A DNA stretch of 64,000 nucleotides from a bacterium. GTDB lineage: Bacteria > UBP4 > UBA4092 > JAOAEQ01. The stretch lies in contig JAOAEQ010000012.1 in the NCBI GenBank assembly GCA_026416715.1, forward strand, positions 1 through 64,000, read 5' to 3'. Of the stretch, positions 34,505 through 43,812 are shown in pieces. The position numbers and the translations under genes are program-made. The notes under the pieces are model-generated. The model made no database searches. It was not told the origin of the DNA and was given only the letters and a program-made list of their open reading frames with translations. Within the stretch, counting starts at the first letter, position 1, and each line of letters opens with the position of its first letter.

Positions 34505-36469
34505 TCATTCCGCTTGTTCTATGCTACTTCGTTTATTCTCGACTGCTTCAATAAATAACGGAGCAGTCGTTGGAATAACTGAAACCGGGATCGTAAACTT
34601 TTTCGGTGTCGGAGTTGTCGAATCGGTTACTGTAATCGATCCGTATGCAGTTGAATCCGTCGGTGTAAATTGTACTATTGCTCCGGTGTTCACATCTAAA
34701 GTCCCAATTCCGCCATTAACTACCCAATAATAATCCGGAGTCCCGCCAAACGCGTTAATCGTTATCGCCGGGTCACCTGGTCGAGTAACAATACTTGCCG
34801 GCGTGGTATATAGTGGTGGAATCGGTTCATCGCAACCTTTCCACGGCGTGGATATACTACGCTGGTTCCCATCAATATCAGTCGTAATCGGAAATGGGCT
34901 GGTGATTGGGATGCCGGGAGCTAACGGACTTGCATTGACGCCAGTGAAATGTAAATCCGTCTCTGAAACCCATTTATTCGGACTGGTTGCGAATGGGTCA
35001 ACATCCTGACTATTGATATCTACACCAGTAACCGTCGTCCAGTTAGATAACGTTAATTGATTCACACCAAACCAGCGACCGGTCGTTGCACCGGCAGCAG
35101 TATCTGCATATAAATCATTATAATCGCATTCAAGCATTCCTGGAGTCGCAGAGTCTAGTCCATAGATACTGATACATGCAGCGCCAACCTGCGCTTGTCG
35201 GATAATATTGTTTTTTATGCGAACCGTTGTTACCCCGGAAATAAGCGCATTCGCATTGTTTGCAACCAATCCTTGATAATTTGGATTTCCTGCCATATTG
35301 ATTGAATTATGGTAAATGTTGCAAGTGTTATTCCCGACCGCATAGATACCTCGGTAAATTACATTACTAGTATTGACTGTAGTTCCACCAAGAGCGAATC
35401 CGGTGAGCATATTATTGAATACATTATATGTTCCACCAGAGTTACGCAAATCTAGCCCACCTATTCCATACGCTGCGCCACCGTGTGTATTCCCACTATA
35501 GAGTTTATCCAGCACATTATTGTAAATATCCATAGTCCAGCCAGAAGCACCGTTAGCACTAAAGTGCCAAATCCCAGCACTATACCAACCAGTTGAAAGT
35601 TGGTTAACTCGAACGGTATTGCCCGCAATAGTTGCATTCGCTACGCCATTCAAAAATATCCCACGGGTTCTCGCTTCGATAAGATTGTTTCTAAATTCCA
35701 TTCCGGATGCGCAGGTGCCAGTAGGTAACGGGAAACCCGCAGCGGTACTGAAACCAACCGTAATTCCGTGACCGGAAACGCTACTCGTGCAAACGATATA
35801 ACAGTTTAATACTTTTCCATTATCCGGAATTAAACCAACGGTTGCATTCGTAGTCATACGAGAAGTAAACTGAATAGCATGTGGCGAAGCCGCACTCGCA
35901 CGCGTTCGATTTATAATATTACAATTCTTAATAGTAATATTATCGCAGTCACCGACGATGCGGAAAATCTGCGCGTATGTTATGGTGGTATCTTGGTTAA
36001 TAAAGGTTAGGTCACGGGTATTGGTTCCATTATTCGAACCATCAATAATGATATTATCAGTTTTAACTAAATCATCTAAACCAGCTCCGGAAGTTGTTGA
36101 CCTACATCCAATATAAATATGTCCTGAATATCCAGGGTTATCAATAGTCTGAGTAATATTAATAGTTGCAGTCACGCCGGCAGCCGGTTTAATCAAGACG
36201 GTATTAGAACCAACGGTGTTAGCAAAAATAATCGTATATGGCGGTTCGATAGTATCACTGAGAATTTCGACAGTCCAGTTTCCGGTATTTGCAGTGGTAG
36301 TGAAATCTAACGCTGCTTCATACAGGGTAGCGTAATCGCCACCGGTTCCGACTGTTGAGAGTCCCTGACCGGACGGTGGATCGCTATATTTTTTCGCGTT
36401 CCCAGCGGTAATCATTAAACACCAACTCATTGTTATCACAACGATTAAATACATTATTTTTTTATTCAT
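34505..36469 (-). CDS. exported beta-helix protein B with Ig-like domain and APLF tail
   Basis: 654 residues. Signal peptide (1-25), then a long parallel beta-helix region (about 40-530) with PbH1-like turns (IIIDGSNNG, NITIKNCNII, GIFLNGVANATIAGN, NIYHNSINMAG). An Ig-like domain follows (about 550-635: NAFGGTPDYYWVVNGG, TVTDSTTP), then the tail TTAPLFIEAVENKRSSIEQ. The tail keeps APLF and the charged helix but its end (SIEQAE) has diverged from the RFEL of the other three. AAAGGAGA precedes the ATG. A second, orphan Shine-Dalgarno lies further up (36518-36530). Confidence 0.75.
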   Translation of the reverse strand: MNKKIMYLIVVITMSWCLMITAGNAKKYSDPPSGQGLSTVGTGGDYATLYEAALDFTTTANTGNWTVEILSDTIEPPYTIIFANTVGSNTVLIKPAAGVTATINITQTIDNPGYSGHIYIGCRSTTSGAGLDDLVKTDNIIIDGSNNGTNTRDLTFINQDTTITYAQIFRIVGDCDNITIKNCNIINRTRASAASPHAIQFTSRMTTNATVGLIPDNGKVLNCYIVCTSSVSGHGITVGFSTAAGFPLPTGTCASGMEFRNNLIEARTRGIFLNGVANATIAGNTVRVNQLSTGWYSAGIWHFSANGASGWTMDIYNNVLDKLYSGNTHGGAAYGIGGLDLRNSGGTYNVFNNMLTGFALGGTTVNTSNVIYRGIYAVGNNTCNIYHNSINMAGNPNYQGLVANNANALISGVTTVRIKNNIIRQAQVGAACISIYGLDSATPGMLECDYNDLYADTAAGATTGRWFGVNQLTLSNWTTVTGVDINSQDVDPFATSPNKWVSETDLHFTGVNASPLAPGIPITSPFPITTDIDGNQRSISTPWKGCDEPIPPLYTTPASIVTRPGDPAITINAFGGTPDYYWVVNGGIGTLDVNTGAIVQFTPTDSTAYGSITVTDSTTPTPKKFTIPVSVIPTTAPLFIEAVENKRSSIEQAE

Positions 36470-36626
36470 AGATTTTCTCCTTTCTTAAAAGTTTATATTT
36501 GTAGTAAAGAAAAAAATTTCACCTCCTTCCGATTAACCATAGCGGTTCAACAAAACATAGTTTGTTATAAAGTTCATCTATTAAATTATAAGTTTACATT
36601 ACAATCCTAATATTCTGCAACGAAAA

Positions 36627-36657
36627 ACGGAGAATTTCATAAACCGAAATTCTCCGT
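36627..36657 (-). terminator. intrinsic terminator of exported protein C
   Basis: Twelve-base perfect arms ACGGAGAATTTC / GAAATTCTCCGT (36627-36657), with TTTTTCG following on the minus strand. Confidence 0.8.
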
Positions 36658-36690
36658 TATCCTCCATACCCAAATTCACCTTACACTGCT

Positions 36691-38439
36691 CTAGTCTAAC
36701 AGTTCGAATCGGATATTATCCTTCCGCAATTCGCGTTCGTTGAATAACGGTGCGCCGGTTGGGAGAACCGTAATCGAAATGATTATCTGCTGCGGGGTCG
36801 GCGTCCGTGAATCAGCGACGGTTAAATCAACTGAACCACCGGCTATCGCAGTAAAGGTTACGACTGCACCTTCCGTAGTATCGAGTGAACCAACGCCAGT
36901 CGTACTTAACGACCAAGTATATGGCGGTTTACCACCACTTGCAGTAAACTGTTTATTCTGGCCGACTGATATCGTTATCGGACTGACTGGGGTTACTGCA
37001 AATACCACCCCGTTATCTATCGTATATCCCGCTACTGTCGTAAACGAATTCGGTCCATCCGGTGGCGAATAGATACGCAATACTTCGTTGATGTTACAGG
37101 CGAGATAAATATTTCCTGCGGCATCACAATCCGGTCCTCGGGGAGCAGCGGTACCGTAAGGTCCATTCCATTTAACAATCGTAGTTACCGAACTCAAATT
37201 ACCAACAGGTAATGGGAGCGGAACTACAACGAATCCACCTGTATCAATGTTTGTACTCGCTCCAACAATTAACCGATTATGTGCTTCGTCAAGAATGAAC
37301 CCACCACGGCAATCACGGAGTGGGTCAGGCGTGGTTCCGCCATTTCCGGTAGAAATCGAATCCCAGTAGATTGATTGGCCATTAGGGCTAAATACGACAA
37401 TTGACGGACAATCTGTTCCCGCAGAACGATAATTCGCTACATACCATCTTCCGGCGCTATCTCGACGTATTGTTCCCGGAGCATCATTAATCAAAATACC
37501 GCCGCTCGTCCCAGGTGGCGTAGTAAAATTCGCATCATCAATAACTACAGTTGGTGCACCAGTCCACGGGAAAGGTCCGTTTCCAATATTATATTTCCAA
37601 ATACTTCTAGCGCGTGGTTCAGTATTGTCAGGATAATCTTCATCTTGAGTATATAGAACCGTATTCGTGCCGGTTCCTTCCACCCAGACACCAGCAACAC
37701 TTCCGTGAATATTTGGTACTAATCCTGACGGTGTTCGACCGGTATTATCAAGGATTTCGACCCAAGAACCAGATAAATCCGCTTCTGCTCGCCATACTCC
37801 GGAATGGGCATCTGACCAATCTGCAATCCAGAGTTTGTCATCCGGACCAACAAACAGATGATAGGGACTATTTGCGCTAAGACCCCAGTTTACATTGCCG
37901 GTGCGAGTAGTATTGAGCGCTCCAATCGGGTCGGATAAGTCAGGATAGAATCCATAAACACCGTCATAACATGGTTTACCACCATAGGTAGTCCCGTTTC
38001 TTCCGTTAGCAAGATAAATCATCCCGAAATATGGACTTCCGTTGTTCTTATTTACTGCTACCCCGCGTGGATATTCAAAATGTAGCGTGGTATTCGCATC
38101 GTTCGTTAACAGATCCCAGCTTGAATGACCGACATTATCTACTGCATGAACTTTAACTCCGAACGTTCCGGTAGGCAAGAGACCTCCGTTTGCCCACGCC
38201 CAGGTAACAGTATTTGCGCCGAAATTGGTTGTTCCTGGTAACGATTGAACAATCGTTGTTGAAGGCAATGGTCCATAAATTTGGACGGTTACTGCACTGC
38301 AGGTTTCGTTTAACCGGTAAACAATTTCCAGGTTACCGCCAGTAGTACTGATAGTTATCCCAAACGGCATAACATTCGCAAATGTACTTCCGGCAATAAT
38401 CGAAAACAGAATGATTGATATAATAATTTGTTTTTTCAT
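36691..38439 (-). CDS. exported beta-propeller-like protein C with Ig-like domain and RFEL tail
   Basis: 582 residues. A signal peptide (1-21) is followed by a FlgD/Ig-like start (about 27-110: VTVQIYGPLP ... GTFGVKVHAVDNVGHSSW), then repeated blades of an NHL/SMP-30-like propeller (RGVAVNKNNGSPYFGMIYLA, DCDAAGNIYLACNINEV). The C-terminal Ig-like domain (about 475-560: FTASGGKPPYTWSLS, GSVDLTVADSRTP) leads into the tail APLFNERELRKDNIRFELLD. AAAGGAGGGAG precedes the ATG and a consensus promoter lies at 38487-38515. The N-terminal FlgD-like part is not shared with its neighbours. Confidence 0.75.
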   Translation of the reverse strand: MKKQIIISIILFSIIAGSTFANVMPFGITISTTGGNLEIVYRLNETCSAVTVQIYGPLPSTTIVQSLPGTTNFGANTVTWAWANGGLLPTGTFGVKVHAVDNVGHSSWDLLTNDANTTLHFEYPRGVAVNKNNGSPYFGMIYLANGRNGTTYGGKPCYDGVYGFYPDLSDPIGALNTTRTGNVNWGLSANSPYHLFVGPDDKLWIADWSDAHSGVWRAEADLSGSWVEILDNTGRTPSGLVPNIHGSVAGVWVEGTGTNTVLYTQDEDYPDNTEPRARSIWKYNIGNGPFPWTGAPTVVIDDANFTTPPGTSGGILINDAPGTIRRDSAGRWYVANYRSAGTDCPSIVVFSPNGQSIYWDSISTGNGGTTPDPLRDCRGGFILDEAHNRLIVGASTNIDTGGFVVVPLPLPVGNLSSVTTIVKWNGPYGTAAPRGPDCDAAGNIYLACNINEVLRIYSPPDGPNSFTTVAGYTIDNGVVFAVTPVSPITISVGQNKQFTASGGKPPYTWSLSTTGVGSLDTTEGAVVTFTAIAGGSVDLTVADSRTPTPQQIIISITVLPTGAPLFNERELRKDNIRFELLD

Positions 38440-38486
38440 TAGTTATATCTCCCTCCTTTCGTGATTTAGATAAAATTTCTATTTAT

Positions 38487-38515
38487 AGTTTACACTTTAT
38501 ACCTAATTTTGTCAA
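38487..38515 (-). promoter_or_regulatory. sigma-70 promoter of exported protein C
   Basis: Minus strand: TTGACA (38510-38515), 17-base spacer beginning AAATTAGG, TAAACT (38487-38492). Almost the same sequence forms the promoter of gene D. Confidence 0.8.
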
Positions 38516-38526
38516 TCTTTTTTATT

Positions 38527-38567
38527 AAAAAAAAGCGGAGAAACTGGTTATTACCAATTTCTCCGCT
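38527..38567 (-). terminator. intrinsic terminator of exported protein D
   Basis: Fifteen-base arms AGCGGAGAAACTGGT / ACCAATTTCTCCGCT (38534-38567, one mismatch), followed by a T run on the minus strand. Confidence 0.85.
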
Positions 38568-38597
38568 ACATTACTATCTGGATACCATCGGTTGCTT

Positions 38598-40316
38598 TTA
38601 ATCAAACAACTCGAATCGGATATATCTTTTCGATTCAGCTTCTTTAAACAACGGGGCAGATGTTGGAACGACGGTAATAGTAACTGTTTTCTGTTGTGCT
38701 GGAGGGCCTGGGTCGCTCACCGTTAAGTCAACCGATCCTGACCCTGTTGCCGTGAACGTTACCGTGGCACCAGTTGTCGAACTAAGGTAACCTACAGTAT
38801 CATTACTCAATGCCCAGGTGAAGTTACCAGTTCCGCCACTAGCCGTGAAATTCTTTGTTCCGCCAGGATTCATCAGCTGAGGAATAGAAGGATTCAATGT
38901 TAACGGATCTGTACCAGATACACTAACAATAACAGTATCGGTGTCATTATACGCGTCAGCTACGGTTATACTAGCTGAACCAGACAATAGCGCTTGAACA
39001 ATTGCAGAATTACCTCCGTAGCTAATCACTTGCGCAACTGCTGGGTTACTGCTAGTCCAAATATAAGGACCGGTTCCGTTACTCACAGTATAAATTGCTG
39101 TTGAACTTGAACCTAAAGCAGTTGGTCCACTTGCTGACGGTAGCGTGTAGATAACCTCGCTATAAAACACCGCTGAACTTAAACCGTATCCATCAGTACC
39201 AAAATCAGGATTATTCGTATTTCTGGTGCTCGTAAATGGTAAATTGCATCGCCCGCCGATAAGATATACTCGTTGCTGTTTATTGACAGTAGCAATCACC
39301 GCAGGGCTATAATAATATCCCGTAGTAGAACTCCCGATAGCCATTAACCCATCGATAGTAAAGGTACCAATGTCGCCAGAGGGTGAAATCGGGGCGCGGT
39401 ATATAGTCGGCTGAGCAAAAGCACCGCTTCCAGTGTTTCGTCTCCCGCCAATTAAAAAAACATCATGCTTAGAATATGCAACAGCACCACCATAAATTCC
39501 CCACATGATTAAGGGCAATGTATCTGTTGACCATGGTTGCAATGTTCCGTCAGGATTAATGGTGGTTTTATAAATATTATTATGTGAACCGGTACCTGAA
39601 CTACCGGTAGTCAGTCCACCGAAAGTATAGAGTTTGTTCTGCACAGCGATAGCGGCATTAAACCACATTCCAGCTGGAATATTGGCAACTTCCGTCCAAG
39701 GACTCAACGCGCCGGTTGCTGGATTGACCACCGACATAAATACTTTTGGAGTTCGAGAACCGTCATCCGCCTGACCGGAAACAGCATAAACATAGGTTGT
39801 TCCGTTGATAGTTGCATACGTTGCGGGGCCCCAGAGTCCACCGGTACCTATCCCAGTTGGAAACGGAGAACGAACTCCCCAACTAGTGATATTACCACCA
39901 GGTTCAATTTTACCCCATAGTGAATCCCCGTTATTAGCGCCATTGGCGTTACCTACGTTCCAACCACCACCAATACGATACACATAGCCATTGGCTTCAA
40001 AACATGAGAATTCAATATATGCAGCTAATGGATATGTTCCAGGGTCATTACTCGGCACAGGAAAAGCTGTAGCTTGTGACCATGGGCCGACACTACCATC
40101 CGAATTAACTGGTGCATAAAAAACATTATACATATCACCTAGTGCTACGCTATTCCCACCAAGAACATAGGCATAACCACTTGGACCCATAACCAATCCG
40201 TGCATTTGGGTAGGATACGGTAGATAACCAGTGGTGTGTCGTGTAAAAGTTATAGCAAACCCTGATACACTTATGAGACATAACATTACTGTAAATACTA
40301 AAATCTTTTTGCTCAT
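38598..40316 (-). CDS. exported Kelch-like protein D with Ig-like domains and RFEL tail
   Basis: 572 residues. Signal peptide (1-21), then about six Kelch/galactose-oxidase-like propeller blades (about 35-365), with recurring GGxxxxGxxxxxxxxxxxxDG(S/T)xxPW patterns (VNSDGSVGPWSQ, INPDGTLQPWS, LIGGRRNTGSG). A small Big2-like region (about 390-465: SASITVADAYNDTDTVIVSV) comes next, then the common Ig-like domain (470-550) and the tail SAPLFKEAESKRYIRFELFD. AAAGGAGGGAA precedes the ATG. First and best-matched member of the four-gene run. Confidence 0.75.
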   Translation of the reverse strand: MSKKILVFTVMLCLISVSGFAITFTRHTTGYLPYPTQMHGLVMGPSGYAYVLGGNSVALGDMYNVFYAPVNSDGSVGPWSQATAFPVPSNDPGTYPLAAYIEFSCFEANGYVYRIGGGWNVGNANGANNGDSLWGKIEPGGNITSWGVRSPFPTGIGTGGLWGPATYATINGTTYVYAVSGQADDGSRTPKVFMSVVNPATGALSPWTEVANIPAGMWFNAAIAVQNKLYTFGGLTTGSSGTGSHNNIYKTTINPDGTLQPWSTDTLPLIMWGIYGGAVAYSKHDVFLIGGRRNTGSGAFAQPTIYRAPISPSGDIGTFTIDGLMAIGSSTTGYYYSPAVIATVNKQQRVYLIGGRCNLPFTSTRNTNNPDFGTDGYGLSSAVFYSEVIYTLPSASGPTALGSSSTAIYTVSNGTGPYIWTSSNPAVAQVISYGGNSAIVQALLSGSASITVADAYNDTDTVIVSVSGTDPLTLNPSIPQLMNPGGTKNFTASGGTGNFTWALSNDTVGYLSSTTGATVTFTATGSGSVDLTVSDPGPPAQQKTVTITVVPTSAPLFKEAESKRYIRFELFD

Positions 40317-40366
40317 TGTAAATTTTCCCTCCTTTCTGATTTTAGAGTGAATAATTTAACAAAATA

Positions 40367-40395
40367 AGTTTACTCCCTATTCTAAATTTTGTCAA
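40367..40395 (-). promoter_or_regulatory. sigma-70 promoter of exported protein D
   Basis: Minus strand: TTGACA (40390-40395), 17-base spacer beginning AAATTTAG, TAAACT (40367-40372). It is close in sequence to the promoter of gene C. Confidence 0.8.
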
Positions 40396-40433
40396 GTCTT
40401 TTTTACAACAATAAGCAATTAATTTCTAAAAAT

Positions 40434-41028
40434 TTAATATCCTGCAGGAGCTGGTGGTTCACCCCATCGGTCAGGATACTTGCCAACTGGTCCTAGTCGT
40501 AATATATCGCCGTTACTGACGGTGCCATTCGTCGGGTCATAAAATTCCCAAGCATAATCCTGTTTCAAATCCGGTCCGGCACTACTTAATCGCCATGCCC
40601 GCTGATATAATCCCGGTGCCCAGCTAAATCCACGGTCACGTTGGGTTTGTTCATCGCAATAATCGTAGGTATCATACACATCGGCACCGTATGGTCCGCC
40701 GACTTCTCGTTGTGGAACAAACGGGTCTGGTTTCGGGATTTTGGTAATATACGCAACCGGCGTGGTTAAACAGTTGAGTCGTTTTGAAACTGGAATATTC
40801 GAATTGGGGTATCCATGGAATATACCACATCGGATACTGGTTCGCATCGGTATAATAAGCTTCGAGTGCTGTTCCGATTGTTCGCATTTCTCCTTTTGCA
40901 CGGGAGACTTTCGCGCGCACCTGTGCTGCGAGAAAATTCGGGATAGCGATTGCCGCAAGTATCGCAATAATCGCAACGACAATTAATAATTCAATTAACG
41001 TAAATCCATAACTTTTATTTTTTTGCAT
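40434..41028 (-). pseudogene. pseudopilin gene with a +1 frameshift at a C run
   Basis: The ATG at 41028 (GAGGTGA at 41036-41042) begins a pilin leader with YGFTLIELLIVVAIIAIL, like the intact pilin at 31735. After about residue 73 (YIPWIP) that frame turns to nonsense. The +1 frame continues as NSNIPVSKRLNCLTTPVAYI ... DPTNGTVSNGDI ... APAGY and stops at 40434. Removing one base from the four C (GGGG on the plus strand, 40806-40809) restores about 197 residues, the expected length. It could be a sequencing slip, a real mutation, a phase switch, or a CCC-C programmed +1 site. Both halves are well conserved. Confidence 0.8.
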
Positions 41029-41077
41029 TTTATCTTCACCTCGCATTGTTTATTTTTTATGGAATGTTTGATATGTA

Positions 41078-41107
41078 TTATTAGCACAAATCGAGTTATT
41101 TCGTCAA
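41078..41107 (-). promoter_or_regulatory. candidate promoter of the frameshifted pseudopilin
   Basis: Minus strand: TTGACG (41102-41107), 18-base spacer, TAATAA (41078-41083), about 45 bases before the ATG. The 304-base divergent gap 41047-41350 is very AT-rich. Apart from this promoter I see nothing definite in it; the sigma-factor gene on the other side has only a weak TATAAAT box near its start. Confidence 0.5.
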
Positions 41108-41350
41108 ATAAAAATTAATTAATAGACTACTATCTTTGCTTTTAAAAAAATTTCAGCTGTAACAAAACCTGCGCAACCGTGCAAAATATTGCGCAAAATT
41201 TCAGTTTATTTTGATTTTAAAAATCACGGGTAATACTGATTAATTTTATATAAATTATTGGTATTAAAAGGGTTAAATAAAAATTAAACATAATGGCATA
41301 ATATCTGCTTTCTAAATTGGTAGAAAAACTATAAATTAATTATTGCTTTT

Positions 41351-42190
41351 ATGTCTATGTTCCTAAACGACTCGCAAAAATCTCTCGAAACCTACCTCAA
41401 ACAGATTAATATGACTCCGTTACTTTCCGCTAAGGAAGAAAAACAACTTGCATTTTTAATCCAGCAAGGAGATGAACAAGCGCGGAAAAAATTTATTGAA
41501 GCAAACCTGCGGTTCGTCGTTAAAATAGCTAAAAGTTACCGTTGTTTTTCAATGTCACTTCTCGATTTAATTCAGGAAGGTAATATCGGACTCATTGAAG
41601 CGGTAGAACGATTTAATCCCGCGTTAGGATATCGCTTTTCTACCTTTAGTGCATATTGGATTCGACAAGCTATCCAGCGCGCAATCGCGAAAAAAGCACG
41701 AACCATACGGCTGCCAGTTCGGAAATTCCGTGCAGTAGCGAAACTTGAACAATACCGCGAACAGTTCTGGTTACTGCATGCACGGTATCCAACCGATGCA
41801 GAAATAGCACAACATTTCCATATTTCACTAGCGCAAGTTAAATCGCTCATGAATTATAAAGACCCGTCGGTATCACTAGATACGCCGCTGGACGAAAATG
41901 GCAATCGGCTTGGTGATATGTTTGAAGATGATGAATTCGAACTACCACGCGACTATGCAGCCCGAACACAGTTACGCGATAAATTATATACCATATTGAA
42001 CCATTTATCCGAGCGAGAAAAGAAAATTCTGATTAACCGGTTTGGCTTTGAAGACGGTATCGCTAAAAGTTTGCGGGTTATCAGTAAACGAATGGGAATA
42101 AGTCAGGAAGGTGTTCGTCGCATTGAACAAGCAGCGGTAGCTAAACTCCGCCGTTATTCCGGTTGTAAACAACTCCAGCCGACGGTGTAA
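41351..42190 (+). CDS. RNA polymerase sigma-70 family factor (group 2-like)
   Basis: 279 residues. Region 1.2 (ETYLKQINMTPLLSAKEE), region 2 with the core-binding and -10 segments (NLRFVVKIAKSY, DLIQEGNIGLIEAVERF, YRFSTFSAYWIRQAI), region 3 (KFRAVAKLEQ, PTDAEIAQHF) and region 4 (LSEREKKILINRFGFEDG, MGISQEGVRRIEQAAVAKLR). No large region 1.1 or non-conserved region, so it is an alternative sigma of the RpoS/SigA-like group rather than the main RpoD. No Shine-Dalgarno is visible. Divergent from the pseudopilin gene; it may control part of the surface-protein region, but that is only positional. Confidence 0.9.
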   Translation: MSMFLNDSQKSLETYLKQINMTPLLSAKEEKQLAFLIQQGDEQARKKFIEANLRFVVKIAKSYRCFSMSLLDLIQEGNIGLIEAVERFNPALGYRFSTFSAYWIRQAIQRAIAKKARTIRLPVRKFRAVAKLEQYREQFWLLHARYPTDAEIAQHFHISLAQVKSLMNYKDPSVSLDTPLDENGNRLGDMFEDDEFELPRDYAARTQLRDKLYTILNHLSEREKKILINRFGFEDGIAKSLRVISKRMGISQEGVRRIEQAAVAKLRRYSGCKQLQPTV

Positions 42191-42394
42191 TTTTATCCCA
42201 CCATAACCACCACGGTATTAACCCCATATCAACTTTGTCCTCAACATAGATTGAGTAATGCCTTCAAGAAGAAAAACTACTGTTTAGAACATCTTACCCT
42301 GTAATACCGTCTGGTTGATTGATGGAAAATTGAAAATAACGTAAACAAAATCTTGTTAATTCTGGTACATAGCAGTAAAATAATTACCTCAATT

Positions 42395-43675
42395 ATGCGT
42401 ATGCTACGGAAAACATTTTATATACTCGGTCTAATTTCATTAATATTAAGCAATTCACTATCTTTTATCGGGGAAGGCTTAGCCGCGACCGCGCCGAAAA
42501 AGAAAAAACCTGTTCCCACTCGAGCTCCAGTAGTCAAGCCAATGATTGAAGAAATTCGATATTGGCCTGGTCCGGAAGATACTAATATAACTCTAGATTT
42601 TAAAGGAACCGTGGTATATCGTACTCGGGATATTTCGGGTAAAATGGGGCTCGTATTGCAAACGGAAAATGCCCCGTATAAAGAAGGGAAAAAAAATATT
42701 TATGTAGCGGATGGATTAATCGATTCAATTAACGTTGTGCCAGAAGGAAATGGATGTGTAGTAACCATTTTATTCACGGTGCCAACAGAATATGAAATGA
42801 AAAAAACCGGTAAGTATCAGAATAAACCCGAATTATTGATTATCAATGTTGTACGACCGGAATCGTTACGGGTAAAAAAAATTGATGTCACGGAATTGCA
42901 AAACTGGGAGAAAACTACCAACGGGAAGTTGGTAATCATTGACCCTGGTCATGGCGGGTTTGATTATGGCGCTATCGGATATAACGGATTAAAGGAAAAA
43001 GATGTTAATTTGGATTTAGCGTTTCGGCTTAAAAAGAAAATTGATGCTATGCCAAATATGCGAGCCGTGTTAACCCGAGACGGAGACTATTATGTATCTT
43101 TAAGCAAACGGCAACAAATAACCGCAGAATTAGTCAATGAACTAAACTCAAAACGAACGGATAAGAAAGTAGATATCATCTTTATCAGTATCCATCAGAA
43201 TGCGCCGGCATACTCTTGGAATCGCGATGCCCGGGGTACAGAAATCTATTTTCTTAATTTCGGCGGGGCAACAGATGAAGCTGCGGAATTGGTAGCGAAA
43301 TATGAAAATGAAGCGGATTTAGGGCTGGCATCGGAGAGTCGGGTCGAAGACCCGTTATTAAACGGAGTACTTGCGGAAATGGTTATGCGCGGTCTGGTCA
43401 ATGAAAGCAGTATCCTAGCGGGGATGGTATTAAAAAATATCAAACAGATGCCGATGTTAGTTAGTCGCGGGGTAAAAAGTGCGCGGTTTGCCGTTCTGAA
43501 AGTTCCAACACCGAGTGTGTTGTTTGAAGTAGCTTTTATTACCAATCCGTATGAAGCAAGTCTATTGCAGGATGATGGTTTTAAAGAAACGATAACCGAT
43601 AAATTAGCGGATGCGATTTATACCTATTTCTATTTTCGTCCGGAAAACGAACCAATCATAACTTCATCATCATAA
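42395..43675 (+). CDS. N-acetylmuramoyl-L-alanine amidase with AMIN domain
   Basis: About 426 residues. A signal peptide (about 1-31) is followed by a basic linker, a beta-rich AMIN-like domain (about 50-165), and an Amidase_3 catalytic domain with the zinc ligands His (IDPGHGGFDYGAIG), Glu (GLKEKDVNLDLA), His (SIHQNAP) and the catalytic Glu (VLFEVAFITNP). It cleaves the stem peptide from MurNAc during cell separation. An insertion with NSKRTDKK, typical of regulated AmiA/AmiC forms, lies between the ligands. I choose the ATG at 42395; no Shine-Dalgarno precedes it. Confidence 0.9.
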   Translation: MRMLRKTFYILGLISLILSNSLSFIGEGLAATAPKKKKPVPTRAPVVKPMIEEIRYWPGPEDTNITLDFKGTVVYRTRDISGKMGLVLQTENAPYKEGKKNIYVADGLIDSINVVPEGNGCVVTILFTVPTEYEMKKTGKYQNKPELLIINVVRPESLRVKKIDVTELQNWEKTTNGKLVIIDPGHGGFDYGAIGYNGLKEKDVNLDLAFRLKKKIDAMPNMRAVLTRDGDYYVSLSKRQQITAELVNELNSKRTDKKVDIIFISIHQNAPAYSWNRDARGTEIYFLNFGGATDEAAELVAKYENEADLGLASESRVEDPLLNGVLAEMVMRGLVNESSILAGMVLKNIKQMPMLVSRGVKSARFAVLKVPTPSVLFEVAFITNPYEASLLQDDGFKETITDKLADAIYTYFYFRPENEPIITSSS

Positions 43676-43812
43676 CATAACCTAGTAAATTTTTTCGTAT
43701 CTGATAAAATTGTAATTGTATTTGAAACGATTGAACATTTATTTTTTTTCGGTTACCAGTAGATAAGCTCATAGAACTCATACTATGAATTCATCCAATT
43801 ATTGATTCGACT

